The notes beneath the pieces are model-generated. The model made no database searches. It worked only from the letters and a program-made list of their open reading frames with translations, and had not been told where the DNA came from. This document shows, piece after piece, positions 10,475 to 22,515 of a stretch of 64,000 nucleotides of DNA (its first letter is position 1; each line of letters begins with the position of its first letter). The DNA is from Gongronella butleri (taxonomy: Eukaryota > Mucoromycota > Mucoromycetes > Mucorales > Cunninghamellaceae): contig JAIWZP010000020.1 of NCBI GenBank assembly GCA_025201375.1, positions 186,001 through 250,000 of the forward strand, written 5' to 3'. Both the position numbers and the translations under genes were made by a program.

Positions 10475-11253
10475 ATGAAAGCTCCAAAGTAAGACATCAT
10501 TTGAGGGCAGTTTCGAGCGTGCGTGCGCTTTTTGGTCCCTTTTTGTTGCCCTTTTTTTTTTTTTTTTTGTGCATGGTTGGGGTTTTTTGCTTGGGACTCA
10601 TCTCGTTTTTCTTAGAACCAAGAGGGCAAAGGCCACTGTAGACCCCAGTCCGACGCGTGCACAAGATCTTGCGAGCGCGCTTGTCGACCGCGCCTACCCC
10701 GGTTTGGCGTGTGTGGTCTGCAAACAGGTGTCGCGGACGCGCGACAGTCTTTACACGCACTTTAAAAAGGACCACAAGGGCGTCAAAGCGTACAAATGTG
10801 TTGACAGCACGTGCACTCAAAAGTTTTCCACACTCCAAGGCCTGACATACCATCTCTCCATGGCGCACACGCTCAAGCAACATGGTGATCGGTAAGAGGC
10901 GATCGAATCAAAAAAGCAACCACATGGAAAACATGGACTGACGGACGCGTTACATTTTTTTTTTTGGGGGGGGTTTTCTTAGCATCGAAATTGTGGCATC
11001 GACGCGCGCGCCGCCTCAAGCACGCAAAAATGGGCTAAGTGCGCCATTGTCGGAAACGTTGAAGATGCATTATAGCGAGAACAAGTGCCCCAAGTGTGGC
11101 GACACATTCGACAACAAGACGCTTGCCAAAAACCACATTGTCGCCGCGCATCCCAAAGAAAAGCTGTTCTTCTGCTTTATCGCCAAGTGCCCACACACCG
11201 TAGGCTTTGCGTCGCTGGCGGGCCTTTCGTACCATCTCAGCCAACACCATTAA
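10475..11253 (+). CDS. C2H2 zinc-finger protein
   Basis: Exons 10475-10488, 10616-10891 and 10983-11253 encode 186 residues. Two paired finger units are visible. CVVCKQVSRTRDSLYTHFKKDH and CVDSTCTQKFS-LTYHLSMAH lie in exon 2; CPKCGDTFDNKTLAKNHIVAAH and CFIAKCPHTVGFASLAGLSYH lie in exon 3. The pairing of a canonical finger with a C-x4-C finger in both halves suggests an internal duplication. The first exon encodes only five residues (MKAPK), so that start rests on frame and splice sites. DNA or RNA binding is likely; the target is unknown. Confidence 0.75.
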
Positions 11254-11574
11254 AGGCCATGTCTTCTACTTCTCCCTCGCTCTCTCTCAACCCCAATTCT
11301 TTCGTATGCACGCTCTATTCAATTCGTCATCGGTCCACCTTACAAACCACCTATTTCTCTCCTCCTGTCCCCCCTCTGGTTCCTCCTCAATGAACTCTCG
11401 TTGATTTTTTTCCCCCACAGACACAAGTCGTTGGATCATGATTGAGCGGATCTCCCCCCAATTTGTAAATAAAAAAAGAAAGAAATGGGGCTCCTTCCCT
11501 TTTCCCCCTCCCCTTTTTTTTTTCTTTTTCGCTCTTTTTTTTCACTCTCTTTTCTGGGTTTGCTCTTTTGGCCC
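11254..11574. other. intergenic spacer / PIP5K leader
   Basis: Strongly pyrimidine-rich on the plus strand (CT-repeats and C runs), probably the promoter and 5' leader of the PIP5K gene. No ORF. Confidence 0.6.
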
Positions 11575-12201
11575 ATGTCTGTGATACCATCGACAGCAGC
11601 GATTGCCAGTGCTTGTGCGACCAAAGACAATGGCACGCCAATTGAAAAGCCCAGCGAGCTGCCGCCACCACCGCCAGCACAGCAGCAACAGCAGCACCAA
11701 GCGCACGTCCATTCGCAACAGCAGCTGCAGCAACAGCAGCTGCAGCAACAGCAGGAGCAGCAGCAGCAACAGGCCCAGCAGCCGTCGGCACTGCCGCAAC
11801 CGGCTTTGGTCACGCAGGACGACGAGTCGGAAAAAAAAAGAACAGGGCTCCGTCTAGACCGGACAACAACAAGCACGAGCAATTACAGCCTGGCGTCGCC
11901 GCGCCTGTACACGTCGCCGTCGCTCGTGTCAAGTGTCACGGCGCGTGTGGATCTAGGCCCACTTGACCACGACGAGCAGGTCGCTCTCGAAGCCGAAATT
12001 ACCGCGCGCCGCGCCGCACGCCGTTCACGGCGACGCAAACATTATGCAGACACCGACGACGAAGATGATCACGTTGCCATTGGCACAAAGGTGTCCGAGG
12101 GTCATCGCAATTATCATCTCATGCAAGTCAAAAAAAAAATCGACCAATGGCTCCATTTGCCTCTTCCAATGCAAATTGCAAACGCAATTGGACTCAATTG
12201 A

Positions 12202-12232
<31 letters not shown>

Positions 12233-14060
12233 GCAAATAGGTACGACATGTTGACAGGCATCCGCATTGCTGTGGGCCGCGTCTCTGCCAAGATTCGCCG
12301 TGATCCGACCAAGGAGGATTTCCAAGGTGCACACAAGCTGGTCTTTGATGTGTAAGCACGCGCGCCCCAAATAGAAAATGCCCCTTGTTCTAATCTTTTA
12401 TTCGCTTTCATCTTCTTTGTCTTTTGCCCTGATCATTCGTAGCACCGGAAACGAGCTCACGCCTGGCGTCAAATACGACTTTAAATTCAAGGATTACGCG
12501 CCATGGGTGTTTCGCAATTTGCGTGAGCTGTTCCATATTGATGCCGCAGACTATCTGGTAAAAAAAAAAAGGGAAACCAGGAGCACATGGAGAGTGAGGA
12601 GAGCGCGCGGGGGGGGGAGGTGAAATTGAGAGTCCAACAAGACGGATTGATCTCCTTAATCTATTTTTCGCGCAGATGTCGTTGACACACAAATATATTT
12701 TGTCGGAATTGGGTTCGCCTGGCAAGAGCGGCAGCTTTTTTTATTACTCGCGCGATTACCGCTACATCATAAAGACCATCCACAAATCAGAACACGTCTT
12801 TATGCGGCGGATCCTCACGGATTATTATCAGGTAAATCACAAATTCCTCCTTTTTCTGTCTTTTTTTTTGTTCCTCGATTCTCCCTCTCCATCCTGCTAA
12901 TTGGCAAAAAAAAAAAAAAAAGACGCGTGTTCAAATCTCCTTTTTTCATTTTTATTATATTATTTAGTACGTGCGTCGCAATCCCAACACGCTGCTGTGC
13001 CGCATTTATGGATTACATCGCATCAAGCTGCCACGTGGGCGCAAGATTCATTTCATGGTCATGGGCAACGTGTTTCCAGCCAATAATGACGTGCACGAGA
13101 CCTACGACCTTAAAGGGTCGACCTTTGGACGGTGGATTCCCGAAGACGAGATTGCACACAACCCACACGCCGTCATGAAAGACCTCAATTGGGTGCGGCG
13201 CGCAAAACAATTGGAATTGGGGCCCGAGAAGAGTCAAATGTTGATGGCACAATTGGAGAAGGACGTTGAGGTAAGGCCAAAAGAAAAAAAGGGGGAGGGG
13301 CAAAAATGGCGCAATTGACACGTATTCCGATTTTTTTTCTTCAAAAGCTGCTGACGCAATTGCACATCATGGACTACAGCCTGTTAATTGGGATCCATGA
13401 TTTTAATCGCGGCAATTGCGAGCGATATCGCGACCAACGTCTGCAGCTTGTCGAGGCGCACGCAACAGTCGAAAGACGCCCGTCACGCCAGCGGTCCATC
13501 AAATACACGACCAATCCCGTTACCATGGCCGGCACACCAAGCTTGTCTGCAAATCTATCAGAAGAGTATGCGACGCACGGGTGCCAGAGTTGAGCAATGG
13601 GTCCTTTTTATTCATTTCTTGTCATTGTTTTTTTTTTCGCTATTTTTTCAGGCGCAAGCATTGCATCTTTTACGCCGACAATGGCGGATACCAAAGCAGC
13701 AATTGCAACGATCAGGCCACAACGTTGCTTTATTATTTTGGCGTCATTGATATCCTCACACCATACAATTGGGTGAAAAAGACAGAGCACGCATGGAAGA
13801 GCATCACACAAGACAAGGTAAACGCGATAAAACCCGTGTATGCGCGCGTGACACGACAATTGACGCGCTTTTTTATTTTTTTGTATTTGTGTATGTAGGG
13901 CACCATCTCCTCCATCCCACCTGATCAATACGGTCGACGCTTTCTGGCATTCATGCGCAATGCAATTGCCCCTTCGCCTCTCCCACGCTCCTTACCGCCT
14001 GTACCCCCTTCAGATCCACCTTCACCGGATCAACCACCAGCCGACGAACACGCATTGTAA
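11575..14060 (+). CDS. MSS4: phosphatidylinositol-4-phosphate 5-kinase
   Basis: Makes PI(4,5)P2 at the plasma membrane, controlling actin and endocytosis. Eight exons (11575-12122, 12241-12351, 12443-12557, 12676-12831, 12968-13270, 13348-13565, 13652-13817, 13899-14060) give 592 residues. Residues 1-170 are low complexity with a Gln tract from CAG/CAA repeats. The kinase core starts at about 176: [54 protein letters not shown] (ATP loop), [10 protein letters not shown] with the catalytic Lys, [22 protein letters not shown], then [12 protein letters not shown]. Intron 1 is GC-AG (GCAAGT at 12123): only that boundary joins EGHRNYHLM to YDMLTG in frame. The tail is Pro-rich. Identification is secure. 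Confidence 0.96.
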
Positions 14061-14629
14061 AAATAAAAGACGGGCATTTTCTCGAATTGGGCCGTTTTGG
14101 CACTTTTTTCATAACGAATTCGTTTGTAACCAAGGAATGTGAGATATCAGACGAACACGTCGCGTCTGAAAGCGCATAATTTAAGCTGTCATTGACTATT
14201 AAGACATGACAAACGTGCATTTTGCTTGTTTCAAATTTCCAAAAGCACTATCAGTTCGGCATTGCGAGCGCTACAGCGATTCAATCGCTGTCAAATCTGT
14301 TCCTCACGGGCACTAAAGGCATACATCAACTCAAGCATGGCTTTTATTCAAAAGTAAATAGACTTTCTTAACGCAAATTTATCTCAATTTAGAGCGTATT
14401 GGCATGATGTCGCATGAATTTCCCCAGCACCTGAACTGCAGGATAGCAAACTTGCTGCCCATGTTTTTCGTGTTCTGTTTGTTGCGTGGTAAGCATTAAA
14501 AATGTTCACCAACTAGAAAAGGGTTGGGAAAATATGATAAAAGGACCTTTATTGCACTTTTGGCCACATGTCCCTGACATCTATATCATACAAAGAGATG
14601 GACTCTTTGGACATATAATTCGAAGCCTT

Positions 14630-15420
14630 CTAGTTCGAATGAGCCTACCCACGAGGCTCTGCGGCCTCTGGATGGCGCACAATCATTGTGTTCCAAAATT
14701 GCGAATTTTCCAAGGGGTGCAGTCGAGGATTTGAAAAAGATGGATTTTATGTCCTCAGATCACCATGCCGTTCAACCCCATGGTAGACGACACTCGTTCA
14801 CGGACGGAAATCAAATAAAAACTTATGGTCCATTGGCGGATTTCCGCGTAAAATGAGTTTTGGGCCCAAATTTCGGCTCAAGGCCAATTCAACGAAAAGT
14901 GCTCATATCTCCGAGAAACTCGCATCATTAGAAAAAGCAGGTCTTGCTGCGTATGTGGGCATCGATCATCAATGAACAAAGTGATTTTTTGGCACCTTTG
15001 TCGCGGTTCCAAAACTGTATATATTTTTAGACGCGTGCAAAACCGCGTCAAGCGTCGAGTTACACGCACCTAGTTCTATTCAAATTCATGCAACTTGCGC
15101 CTCTCTTACTACTGGACGCATCAGCCAAGCTCCGTAAGTGCGTTTTTTCCGGGCAATTCGCGTTTGAAATTTAACCTCAAATCATGACCTGCTCGTCACC
15201 CAACAGGTCGACTCCACTCTTTTTTGACATTTTCCGTGGTTTCTCCATGCAGTGTATCTTTGTGTGAAAGTTCGGCAGGATTCTGGAGACCTGATTTTTC
15301 CATTTGTGCTTGGGTGGCCGTCGCAGCTAAATTGTTGATTTGTGTGTGGCGCGCCCAAATGACAAGTGACGGCTGAAAATCGCGACCTTTTTTTGGTTTT
15401 CTGGCATGCAATTTCTCATT
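14630..15420 (+). repeat. dispersed repeat A, copy 1
   Basis: Aligns in order with 16790-17500 and, inverted, with 54990-55780. Shared blocks include GGGGTGCAGTCG, CCGCGTCAA with CGTCG, TCGTCA followed by CAGCAGGTCGA or close variants, TTTTCCGTGGTTTCTCCATG and GATTCTGGAGACCTGATTTT. Roughly two thirds of positions look identical, so the copies are old. No ORF or terminal repeat was found. The edges given are where similarity fades. Confidence 0.65.
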
Positions 15421-16789
15421 GAGATAAGCGTTTCAAAGGCTCCTCACAAAATTTGTCCATTTCCTTGCAAGCATGTGAAAAAGAGCAGGATTTTCCCCTT
15501 TCCCCTTTTCCGGGGAGAAAGGGTACACAAATAGAGGGTGCTACGCAGAATCAAAATGGTAAGGAGATGCCGAATGAATGAAACGGCTGAAATGGGCGCG
15601 AGGAACCCGGTTCCCCGCTAGTGCATTCCACCTTGAAAGCGGGTCAAATGCAAAATTGCTTTTTTATGCACCCGGAAGCTTATTTTCTCGCTTTACAAAG
15701 ATAAATGACGAAGCGGGCATGCAATGCTAACTGCCTCCACGTGGTCGTGCCCTGGCAGCGTCAAAAGACGGCTAATTGGTTAGCCTTTTTCTTTTTTCAA
15801 TAGAAATTCTCTTGATAATAAGCTCTAATCGTCTTCAAAAGAAAAAAAAGGGAAACAACGGTTGTATGGCAATAGGCAGTGAGACCAATTTCAACTATGC
15901 TGCGCCTCAAAAGTGTCAAAAGATGCATCAGGCTCTCCTTCATCCGGGGTAACGGGATAACAGTGGCCTTCCGGCACTGTGGGTTAAAAGTCGCCATTTC
16001 GTGATCTCGCCCAGAAAGGAACTTTTAAAGAAAATAGTTTTGCCGCGGGAAAACTCTCTTCAACTTGCCGGCGACGCACAGACCCAACAAAAAAAATCAT
16101 TCGTCGTTTTTGCCTGTTTTGCATGGCGCAGCGACGTGAATCCTTATGCTGCCGATGTGCTTTCTTCTGCACTGCACGTTGGCATAAAAAATCATGCAAA
16201 TTTACTAGTTAAATGCTGAGAATTCGTCTGTCAAGGCTGTAAAATTAATACCGTGGGATATACCCTTATCGCTCGAGAACTAGACATTGCCTTGTGATGT
16301 CGCCACTACTTCAAGGAATCCCTCCTTTTCATCTCTCGTTTGCACCTGAAACCAGTCTTGTCGACTGTGATCTCGCTGCAAAAATGCGATTTTCGTGCGA
16401 TGGATGCCTCAAAGCCGTGTCTCTTCTGGTGATCTCAGTTGCATGATGTGCAAATACCACCATGTCAAAGACCTGGGCTGTCCCTTACTTGAGCGAGTTG
16501 AAAAGTAAACTGCGTTGGTTGAAATGAAGCCATGGACGCACGAAATCTATCAAACATGTTAAATTGAGAATCCTGTAATGTCGATCGCAAGGCACCCGCC
16601 TGATTTTTGGCTCTCAAAAGAGTGACCTGGCCACCGTCTTTCCTTTTGCACCGCAGCACGTCTCGCTTCCTTGAGTATTCACCAAGAAACTTGCGACTAG
16701 AGTAATTTTGTTCTATTTTGGTCGTTTGTCGATGAAATAACAACCTATAAGAAACTCTGCTCGCTGAACAAAGAGTCGCAAGTCTTTTT

Positions 16790-17500
16790 ATTTAAATGAG
16801 CCCACCTGTGGGGAGCTGCGGCAACTGGATGGTGAGCAATGACAACTTTCAAAATCTACGAATTTTTTAGGGGTGCAGTCGTGGATTTGAAAAACGCAAC
16901 ATCTAAGTCCTCAGATCGCCACGCCATTCACATATGTGGTGAGCGCATCCCATTCATCTATAGATATGTAATAAAAAGCAAGGATCTGTTGACTGGTTAT
17001 CGCGAAAAACGCGAAAAGCTGCGATTTTTCACCCTAGAGTAAACTCAACGAGGATTAGCCGCAGCGCCCTGAATGTTATATCGTCGGAATGAGCACGACC
17101 TGGAGCGTTTTTGACCACCAGTGATCAATGAAAATTTTAATTTTTTGGGCAATTTTAATACGTATTTAAAATCATAGTCATTCTTCGACGCGTGACAAAC
17201 CGCGTCAAACGTCGGTTTGCACGCGCCACTTTTTAATCAAATCCATGCATCTGGCACCTCTATTACTAGTGAACGTGTCAGCAGAGACCTTTGAGCGCGT
17301 TTCTCCCGTGCAATTCACATTTAAAGTTTAATATCAAATTACGAAATGCTCGTCAGCCAGCAGGTCGATCCAACACTGTTTTGCCCGTTTCCGCGGTGAA
17401 TCCATACATTGCATCTTGTGTACAAGTTTGGTTGCAATTCTGGAGACCCGTTTTTTCAATTTTTGTTTTGGAGTCGCCACGGCTGATTTTTTTTTTTGAT
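16790..17500 (+). repeat. dispersed repeat A, copy 2
   Basis: Same block order as copy 1 (GAGCCCACC, GGGGTGCAGTCG, GACAAACCGCGTCAAACGTC, CAGCAGGTCGATCC, GATTCTGGAGACC is represented here as AATTCTGGAGACC), in the same orientation about 2.1 kb away. The middle third is the least conserved. Confidence 0.65.
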
Positions 17501-17726
17501 TTGCAATGGCTTTTTGCCATCTGCAACGAGTTTCTATACGGTGCTTCTAGTAGGTCTTTTTGCGTTGCGACGCGTTTCGGGGTCACACTGCGCCTGGTTG
17601 GTAAGAAACGCAGGCATTTTGCAAATAAAACCATTTTTCCAATTTCCAAGTGCTATCTGACTCATTTTTCATTCATAAGTTATTTATTACAGCATATTAA
17701 TAGATTCCAATGTGTTAAAGCTTGTA

Positions 17727-18849
17727 CTAATCGAGGTCGTTAGCATTGCCGCAGCAACACCAGAACCCTTTGCCTTTTTTCTTGGCTGGCTGTTCCGCTT
17801 CCGCCGCTGCAGCAGGTGTGTCCTCTTGCTCGTTTGGCGATGCAGGAGGCTCAGCAGCTTCCGATTTGACATTTTGAGTGCTGACGATGGCCTTGCCCTT
17901 GACGTATGTGACGCAAATCTTTGCAAACGTCTGGCCTTGCTGCTTGGCAATCTCCAGTTCCTCAGGGATGGGCTCTCGTGATCCGTCGCCGCTTGCAAGC
18001 GTGCCAGAACCATACGCGCTGCCGCCGATCACAATATTGTTGTTAAACATGTGCTAGAAAAACGCCAATTAAGCAATGATTTAACGTTTTACGCTTGTTT
18101 TACCTGGTTTGCAAAGCCAAAAGGCACGTACATCATGCCATGATGTGAAAAGTAAGTGATGGCGTTCCAAGCAGTTCTATGATAAAATGAAAAGCGCAAT
18201 TGGATCTCATGTTGGTATCCTTTTCATCGATTTGTACGGAAATTACGTCTGTCTGCCACCGTGGGACGATGCCGTGCTAAAAAAAGTGCCTGCAAATTTC
18301 TGTCCAAGGCTGCCCTTGGCCCATAACTACGCGAACAATAGGAAATCATCAGGCATTGCATCACAGGCGTTTGATTTTTACCTGGCCCGTCGCATCCAGC
18401 AGTCTAAAAACCAAAAAAAAAATCATGAGAGTCAGCTACCATCGGCCACAAAAGACGAAGCTTACGATTTCATTTGTGCCGGAAAGATGCCAAAGCGAGT
18501 GGGAATACCTGCGCAACAGTGTCAACACACGCTCAATTGCTCATTTTTTACGCGTTTTATTACCAAAGAGGATGCCGTCGGCTTCCACAAGCTCATCGGC
18601 TGTAATTACCGGCACGTCCAGTCGTTCAGTGACGTGCATCTTTTCCAGCACTTCATCCGGTAGCGTCTCTTTGACTTGGAAGATCTTGGCCTCGCAGCCA
18701 TTCTCTTCCAATCCTGTGAAAAAGTCGCGTGAGCACCGTGCCGCATCCGTCGTTTTTCATATTTTACCCTCTTTGATGGCTTCCGCCAGCTTGTATACAT
18801 GCTTGTACAGACTGTAGATCACAAGATACACCTTTGGTTGTGATGCCAT
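17727..18849 (-). CDS. flavodoxin-like NAD(P)H:quinone oxidoreductase (Pst2/Ycp4/WrbA type)
   Basis: Seven exons read from 18849 down (18849-18768, 18713-18564, 18508-18466, 18403-18382, 18326-18247, 18176-18104, 18053-17727) give 258 residues. The FMN phosphate loop region is VIYSLYKHVYKLAEAI near the N-terminus. GIPTRFGIFPAQMKSLLDAT, SHHGMMYVPFGFAN and GGSAYGSGTLASGDGSREP are all hallmarks of the WrbA/Pst2 family, which reduces quinones by two electrons and limits oxidative stress. The C-terminal extension is acidic/Ala-rich and ends KGKGFWCCCGNANDLD; a Cys cluster near the end suggests lipid attachment at a membrane, as in yeast Ycp4 (inference). Exons of 22 and 43 nt are small but every boundary is canonical. 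Confidence 0.9.
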
Positions 18850-19626
18850 CGTCAACAATAATCGAGAGAGCAAGACTGAAATGTCAAAAACTGGGCGAGG
18901 CGCCTTTTGAAACGCGCACTCGTACAATGGCCCGCGGTGGAATTTTTTTTTTTTCGTCCAGTCATGCTGGTTGCATTTCACGCCGATCGGCGCGATCGGG
19001 GCGACAAGGCAAAATGGACATCATAAAGGCAAAAAGTGTGTTGCAAGGAGGGCTGCTGAGCTTTTCAAATCAAGGAAAAACAAAACACGCGACGCGATGG
19101 TTCTCAACAATGACACGCACGGACCGAGGAATTGGCTAGCTTTTGATGACCCGAGATTGGGCGTCGATGCTCATTGGTCCCCGCGTTTCTGGCGGCGGCA
19201 ACGAGTGGGGCAGAACCCAGAAAAGTTGAACAATCGTCGCCTTTTGCCCGCACGTTGCATATATTGTAGCCATTTTTTCTCGCCATCGTCCTGGACGCTG
19301 CCTGTCACATGATCGTGGTGCGCTGCATCAGATCGCCTCTTCCCTGCATGACCTTTTGTTGCTCAGGATTTTCTCGGCGCGAAAAAAATCAACAAAAATT
19401 ATAAGACCAGCGGCAGGGTTTCCCCTTTTGGAAATACGCCTTTGTCATCGACTAGCAGCGTGCAATTGAATGGCCGCCGGTCATTGGATGCGAGTCTTGC
19501 CGCCATGTGAAAAAAGGGTGATGCAAGTGGACCAGCCCAATTTTTGTTTTTTTCCTCTCTTTTCCACTTTCTCTCCTTTCTTTTTTTTCCCCAACTTTTT
19601 TTTTTACACTTCACTCCTTGCTCGTG
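18850..19626. other. intergenic spacer between quinone reductase and PEX13
   Basis: Divergent promoter region of about 0.8 kb. Several short ORFs cross it, but none has a coding look or usable splice signals. The PEX13-proximal 120 bases are T/C-rich and end with TTTTTACACTTCACT, 11 bases before the ATG. Confidence 0.6.
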
Positions 19627-20905
19627 ATGCCTTCTCCACCAAAGCCTTGGGAAGTCAACGGAAATAGCGCCGCGACCACCGGCGCGGCCACTGCCGCTGC
19701 AACGGCAGCACAAATCACAACACCTTCCGCGGCAATTTCAGCCACCAGCGACTCTATGGCGCCCGCTATTCCCGATCGCTCCACCACCGGTATGGCCGGC
19801 TCCACGGCGCTCTCTCGACCAGGTATAAAATGACACCAAAAACGAAATTTTACAAGAAATGAGGCTAATTTTGGGTTTTAATCATTTTTTCTCGTTTTTA
19901 GGCTACGGCACCACTGGTTATGGCACCACTGGTTACGGCAGCACCGGCTATGGCAGCACCATGGGCGGCTATGGCGGCATGAGCAGCTATGGCTCGTCTT
20001 ATGGCGGCTATGGCTCGTCTTATGGCGGTTATGGCATGAATCGCTATGGCATGGGCAGCTACGGCGGCTACGGCGGCATGGGCAGCTATGGCATGGGCGG
20101 CATGGGCATGGGGTACAATCGCTTTGGCGGTGGCATGTACGGCGGGATGCCTGGCGAAGAAGGATTGTCGCAACGCATGGAAATGGGCACGCGTGCCACT
20201 TTCCAGGTGATTGAACAGATTGTCGGTGCGTTTGGCGGCTTTGCCCAGATGCTCGATTCGACGTTCATGGCCACACATTCCAGCTTCATGGCCATGGTCG
20301 GCGTTGCCGAGCAATTGGGCCACTTGAAAAACTATCTTGGCCAAGTCTTTAGCATTTTTGCTCTTTACCGCCTCGTCAAGAAGGTGTTCAATAAGGCCAC
20401 CGGCCGTGTCGAACCCTCCTTGGACGTCAATGTCGCTGAATTCCAGCAATTCGAACAGGCGGCCGCCGCCAATGCACCCAAAATGTCGCGCAAGCCATTG
20501 CTAGTCTTTTTGGCCATGGTCATTGGCCTGCCCTACCTCATGCATAAGCTCATCCAGCGCATCAGCAACAACCAGCAGCTCCAGCAACAGCAACAGCAGC
20601 AACTCATGGGCATGAATGGCCAAAACGGCCAGATCGACCCCTCGAAACTCGAATTTGCCCGCGCCATGTACGATTTCACCGCCGAGTCCCCCATGGAACT
20701 CAACCTCAAAAAGGGCGACATTGTCGCCATCTTGAGCAAAACAGATCCAAACACCAACCAGCCTAGCCAATGGTGGCGCGGCCGCCTTCGCGACGGCACA
20801 ATGGGAGTTTTCCCCTGCAATTATTGTGAGATCGTGCAAAAGGGCCCCGCAGGCCCTGCAGCACCCGCCGACCCAGCCGCACCTCCAGCTTCCGAGGTCA
20901 TGTAG
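19627..20905 (+). CDS. PEX13: peroxin Pex13, peroxisomal import docking protein
   Basis: Docks cargo-loaded Pex5 and helps form the import pore in the peroxisomal membrane. Exons 19627-19822 and 19902-20905 encode 399 residues. After an Ala/Thr/Ser-rich start comes a Tyr-Gly-rich segment (about 66-150) made of YGTTGYGS/SYGGYG repeats, a known Pex13 feature that phase-separates inside the pore. Then come a conserved helical region (about 158-235, TRATFQVIEQIVGAFGG), a membrane segment (about 264-281, PLLVFLAMVIGLPYLMHKL), a short Gln tract, and a C-terminal SH3 domain (about 315-377) with ARAMYDFTAESPMELNLKKG and QWWRGRLRDGTMGVFPCNY. All core SH3 residues are present. Very secure. Confidence 0.96.
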
Positions 20906-21282
20906 ACGTGTCGATCGTGTCATTCCCTTTTTTTTATTTTTTTTTCCCCGTCCATGCTATCCTTTAATCTATGCATTATTCCCCAACCCTCTGTCTCTCT
21001 CTCTCTCACCTCGTCAGTGCTCAAACTCAATTGCCTTCCTTTCTATCGATCTCTTGTACAATAAAAATCCATTATTCTCTTTCAATTGCTCGCTGTTTTC
21101 ACAGTTTTTCGAATATGGTATGGCTTTTTTTTTTTTTTTTTTTTTTTTTTTACTCTTCTGGGCGCGTTCTCACTCTGTCAGCAGAAAGCGGGGACTGAAT
21201 TGCACATGATTATGCTGACAGGTGCGATTTGGTTGCCTGGCCGCCTCTCTTTCTGCTTTTTTACACACTTTTTTTTTTAAAC

Positions 21283-22408
21283 ATGGATATGAGCAAGTTG
21301 TTTGACGTGAAAGACAAGGTGGTCTTGGTGACTGGTGGTGGTCGTGGCATTGGTCTCTATATTGCGTCGGTAGGGAGCTCTCGTGGCTAGTCCACCTTGG
21401 CAACAAGGCGTCTCACTTTTTTTTTTTTTTTTTAACCCAGGGCTTTGTTGCCGCGGGCGCCAAGGTGTATATTGCTTCACGCACAGCCAGCGTCTGCGAC
21501 AAGGTAAATAGTACATCCAGGGAAGCAATTGGGCACGTTTAACACGTCGCATTTAGGTCGCTGCTGAATTGACGGCCAAGGGTCCCGGCAAGTGTGTGTC
21601 TCTGCCTGCCGATTTGTCCCAGATCGACGAGTGCAAGCGTTTGGCGCAAGAATTGGCCAAGCACGAAAAGCACCTGGATGTCCTCATCAACAATTCTGGC
21701 ACAAAGTAACGTTCTTCCCCAAACACGCGCATGATCGTCGCTCACACAACCCCACCTTTTGTCCTTTTTTCTATTATTAGCTACAATGCCGGCTTTGAGG
21801 AGTACCCCGATGACATGTTTGACAAGGTCATGACCCTCAACTTGAAGCGCATCTTTACCTTGACACGCGCGTAAGCAAGTTATTTGTAAAGAAAACGCCA
21901 GCATCATGCTCAATTGACTCTTTCTGCATCTAGTCTGCACCCTCTCTTGACGGCCAACTCGAGCGCCGAGAATCCCAGCCGTGTCATCAACATTGGCTCC
22001 GTGGATGGAATCCGTCCTCCTCCTCAGGCAACGTTTGCTTACTCTTCCTCCAAGGCCGCGTTGCATCAGCTCACCAAGCATCTGGCTGGCCAGTTGGCTG
22101 AAGGTAGTCTTCTATTCGCTCCAGTGACGTGTTTTATCAGCCCACTGACCATCATGTATTCTCTATTTTCTGCTTTTTTTAGATCACATCTTGTGCAATG
22201 CCATTGCTCCTGGCGCATTCCGCAGCAAGATGATGCAGGCGACCTTGGACGCGTTCGAGGAAGTCATTGTGTCCAAGATTCCTGTGGGTCGCATTGGCGA
22301 GCCCGAGGATATTGCCGGTTCCGCCATTTACCTCGCCTCGCGTGCTGGCGCGTATACGAATGGTAAGATTTTCGTCAGTGACGTGGTTGCAAACATGAAA
22401 TTCATGAT

Positions 22409-22451
<43 letters not shown>

Positions 22452-22515
22452 ATCCGATGCAACAGGTGCTGTGCTGGTCGTGGATGGCGGCGTCGTGGCT
22501 AGCGCCAAGATGTAA
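21283..22515 (+). CDS. short-chain dehydrogenase/reductase (RhlG/FabG-like)
   Basis: Seven exons (21283-21369, 21441-21503, 21557-21705, 21781-21870, 21934-22103, 22183-22362, 22466-22515) give 262 residues, typical of classical SDRs. The NAD(P) loop TGGGRGIG is at 17-24, Asn120 in MTLNLKRIF, and the catalytic triad is Ser152 (INIGSVDG), Tyr166 and Lys170 (YSSSK). NNSG replaces the common NNAG. The ADIAGSAIYLAS-like C-terminal block (EDIAGSAIYLASRAGAYTNG) is intact. Overall it resembles RhlG/3-oxoacyl-reductase-like SDRs. The substrate cannot be told from sequence. The last intron carries a ~39-base T run (22411-22449), a likely site of sequencing or replication slippage. Confidence 0.9.

Larger units (their letters stand above)
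14061..17726. other. gene-poor island with repeat A copies
   Basis: About 3.7 kb without a convincing gene. Its 3' two thirds contain two direct, diverged copies of the ~0.8 kb repeat A. The remainder (14.1-14.5, 15.5-16.7 kb) shows only scattered short ORFs with many stops. Confidence 0.6.

Noticed and set aside
11436..11882. Minus-strand ORF rich in Cys and Gly runs
   Set aside because: It is the antisense of the CAG/CAA glutamine tract in the PIP5K N-terminus.
14061..17726. A protein-coding retroelement in the repeat A island
   Set aside because: No reverse transcriptase, integrase or gag-like motif in any frame, and all three copies lack a shared open frame.
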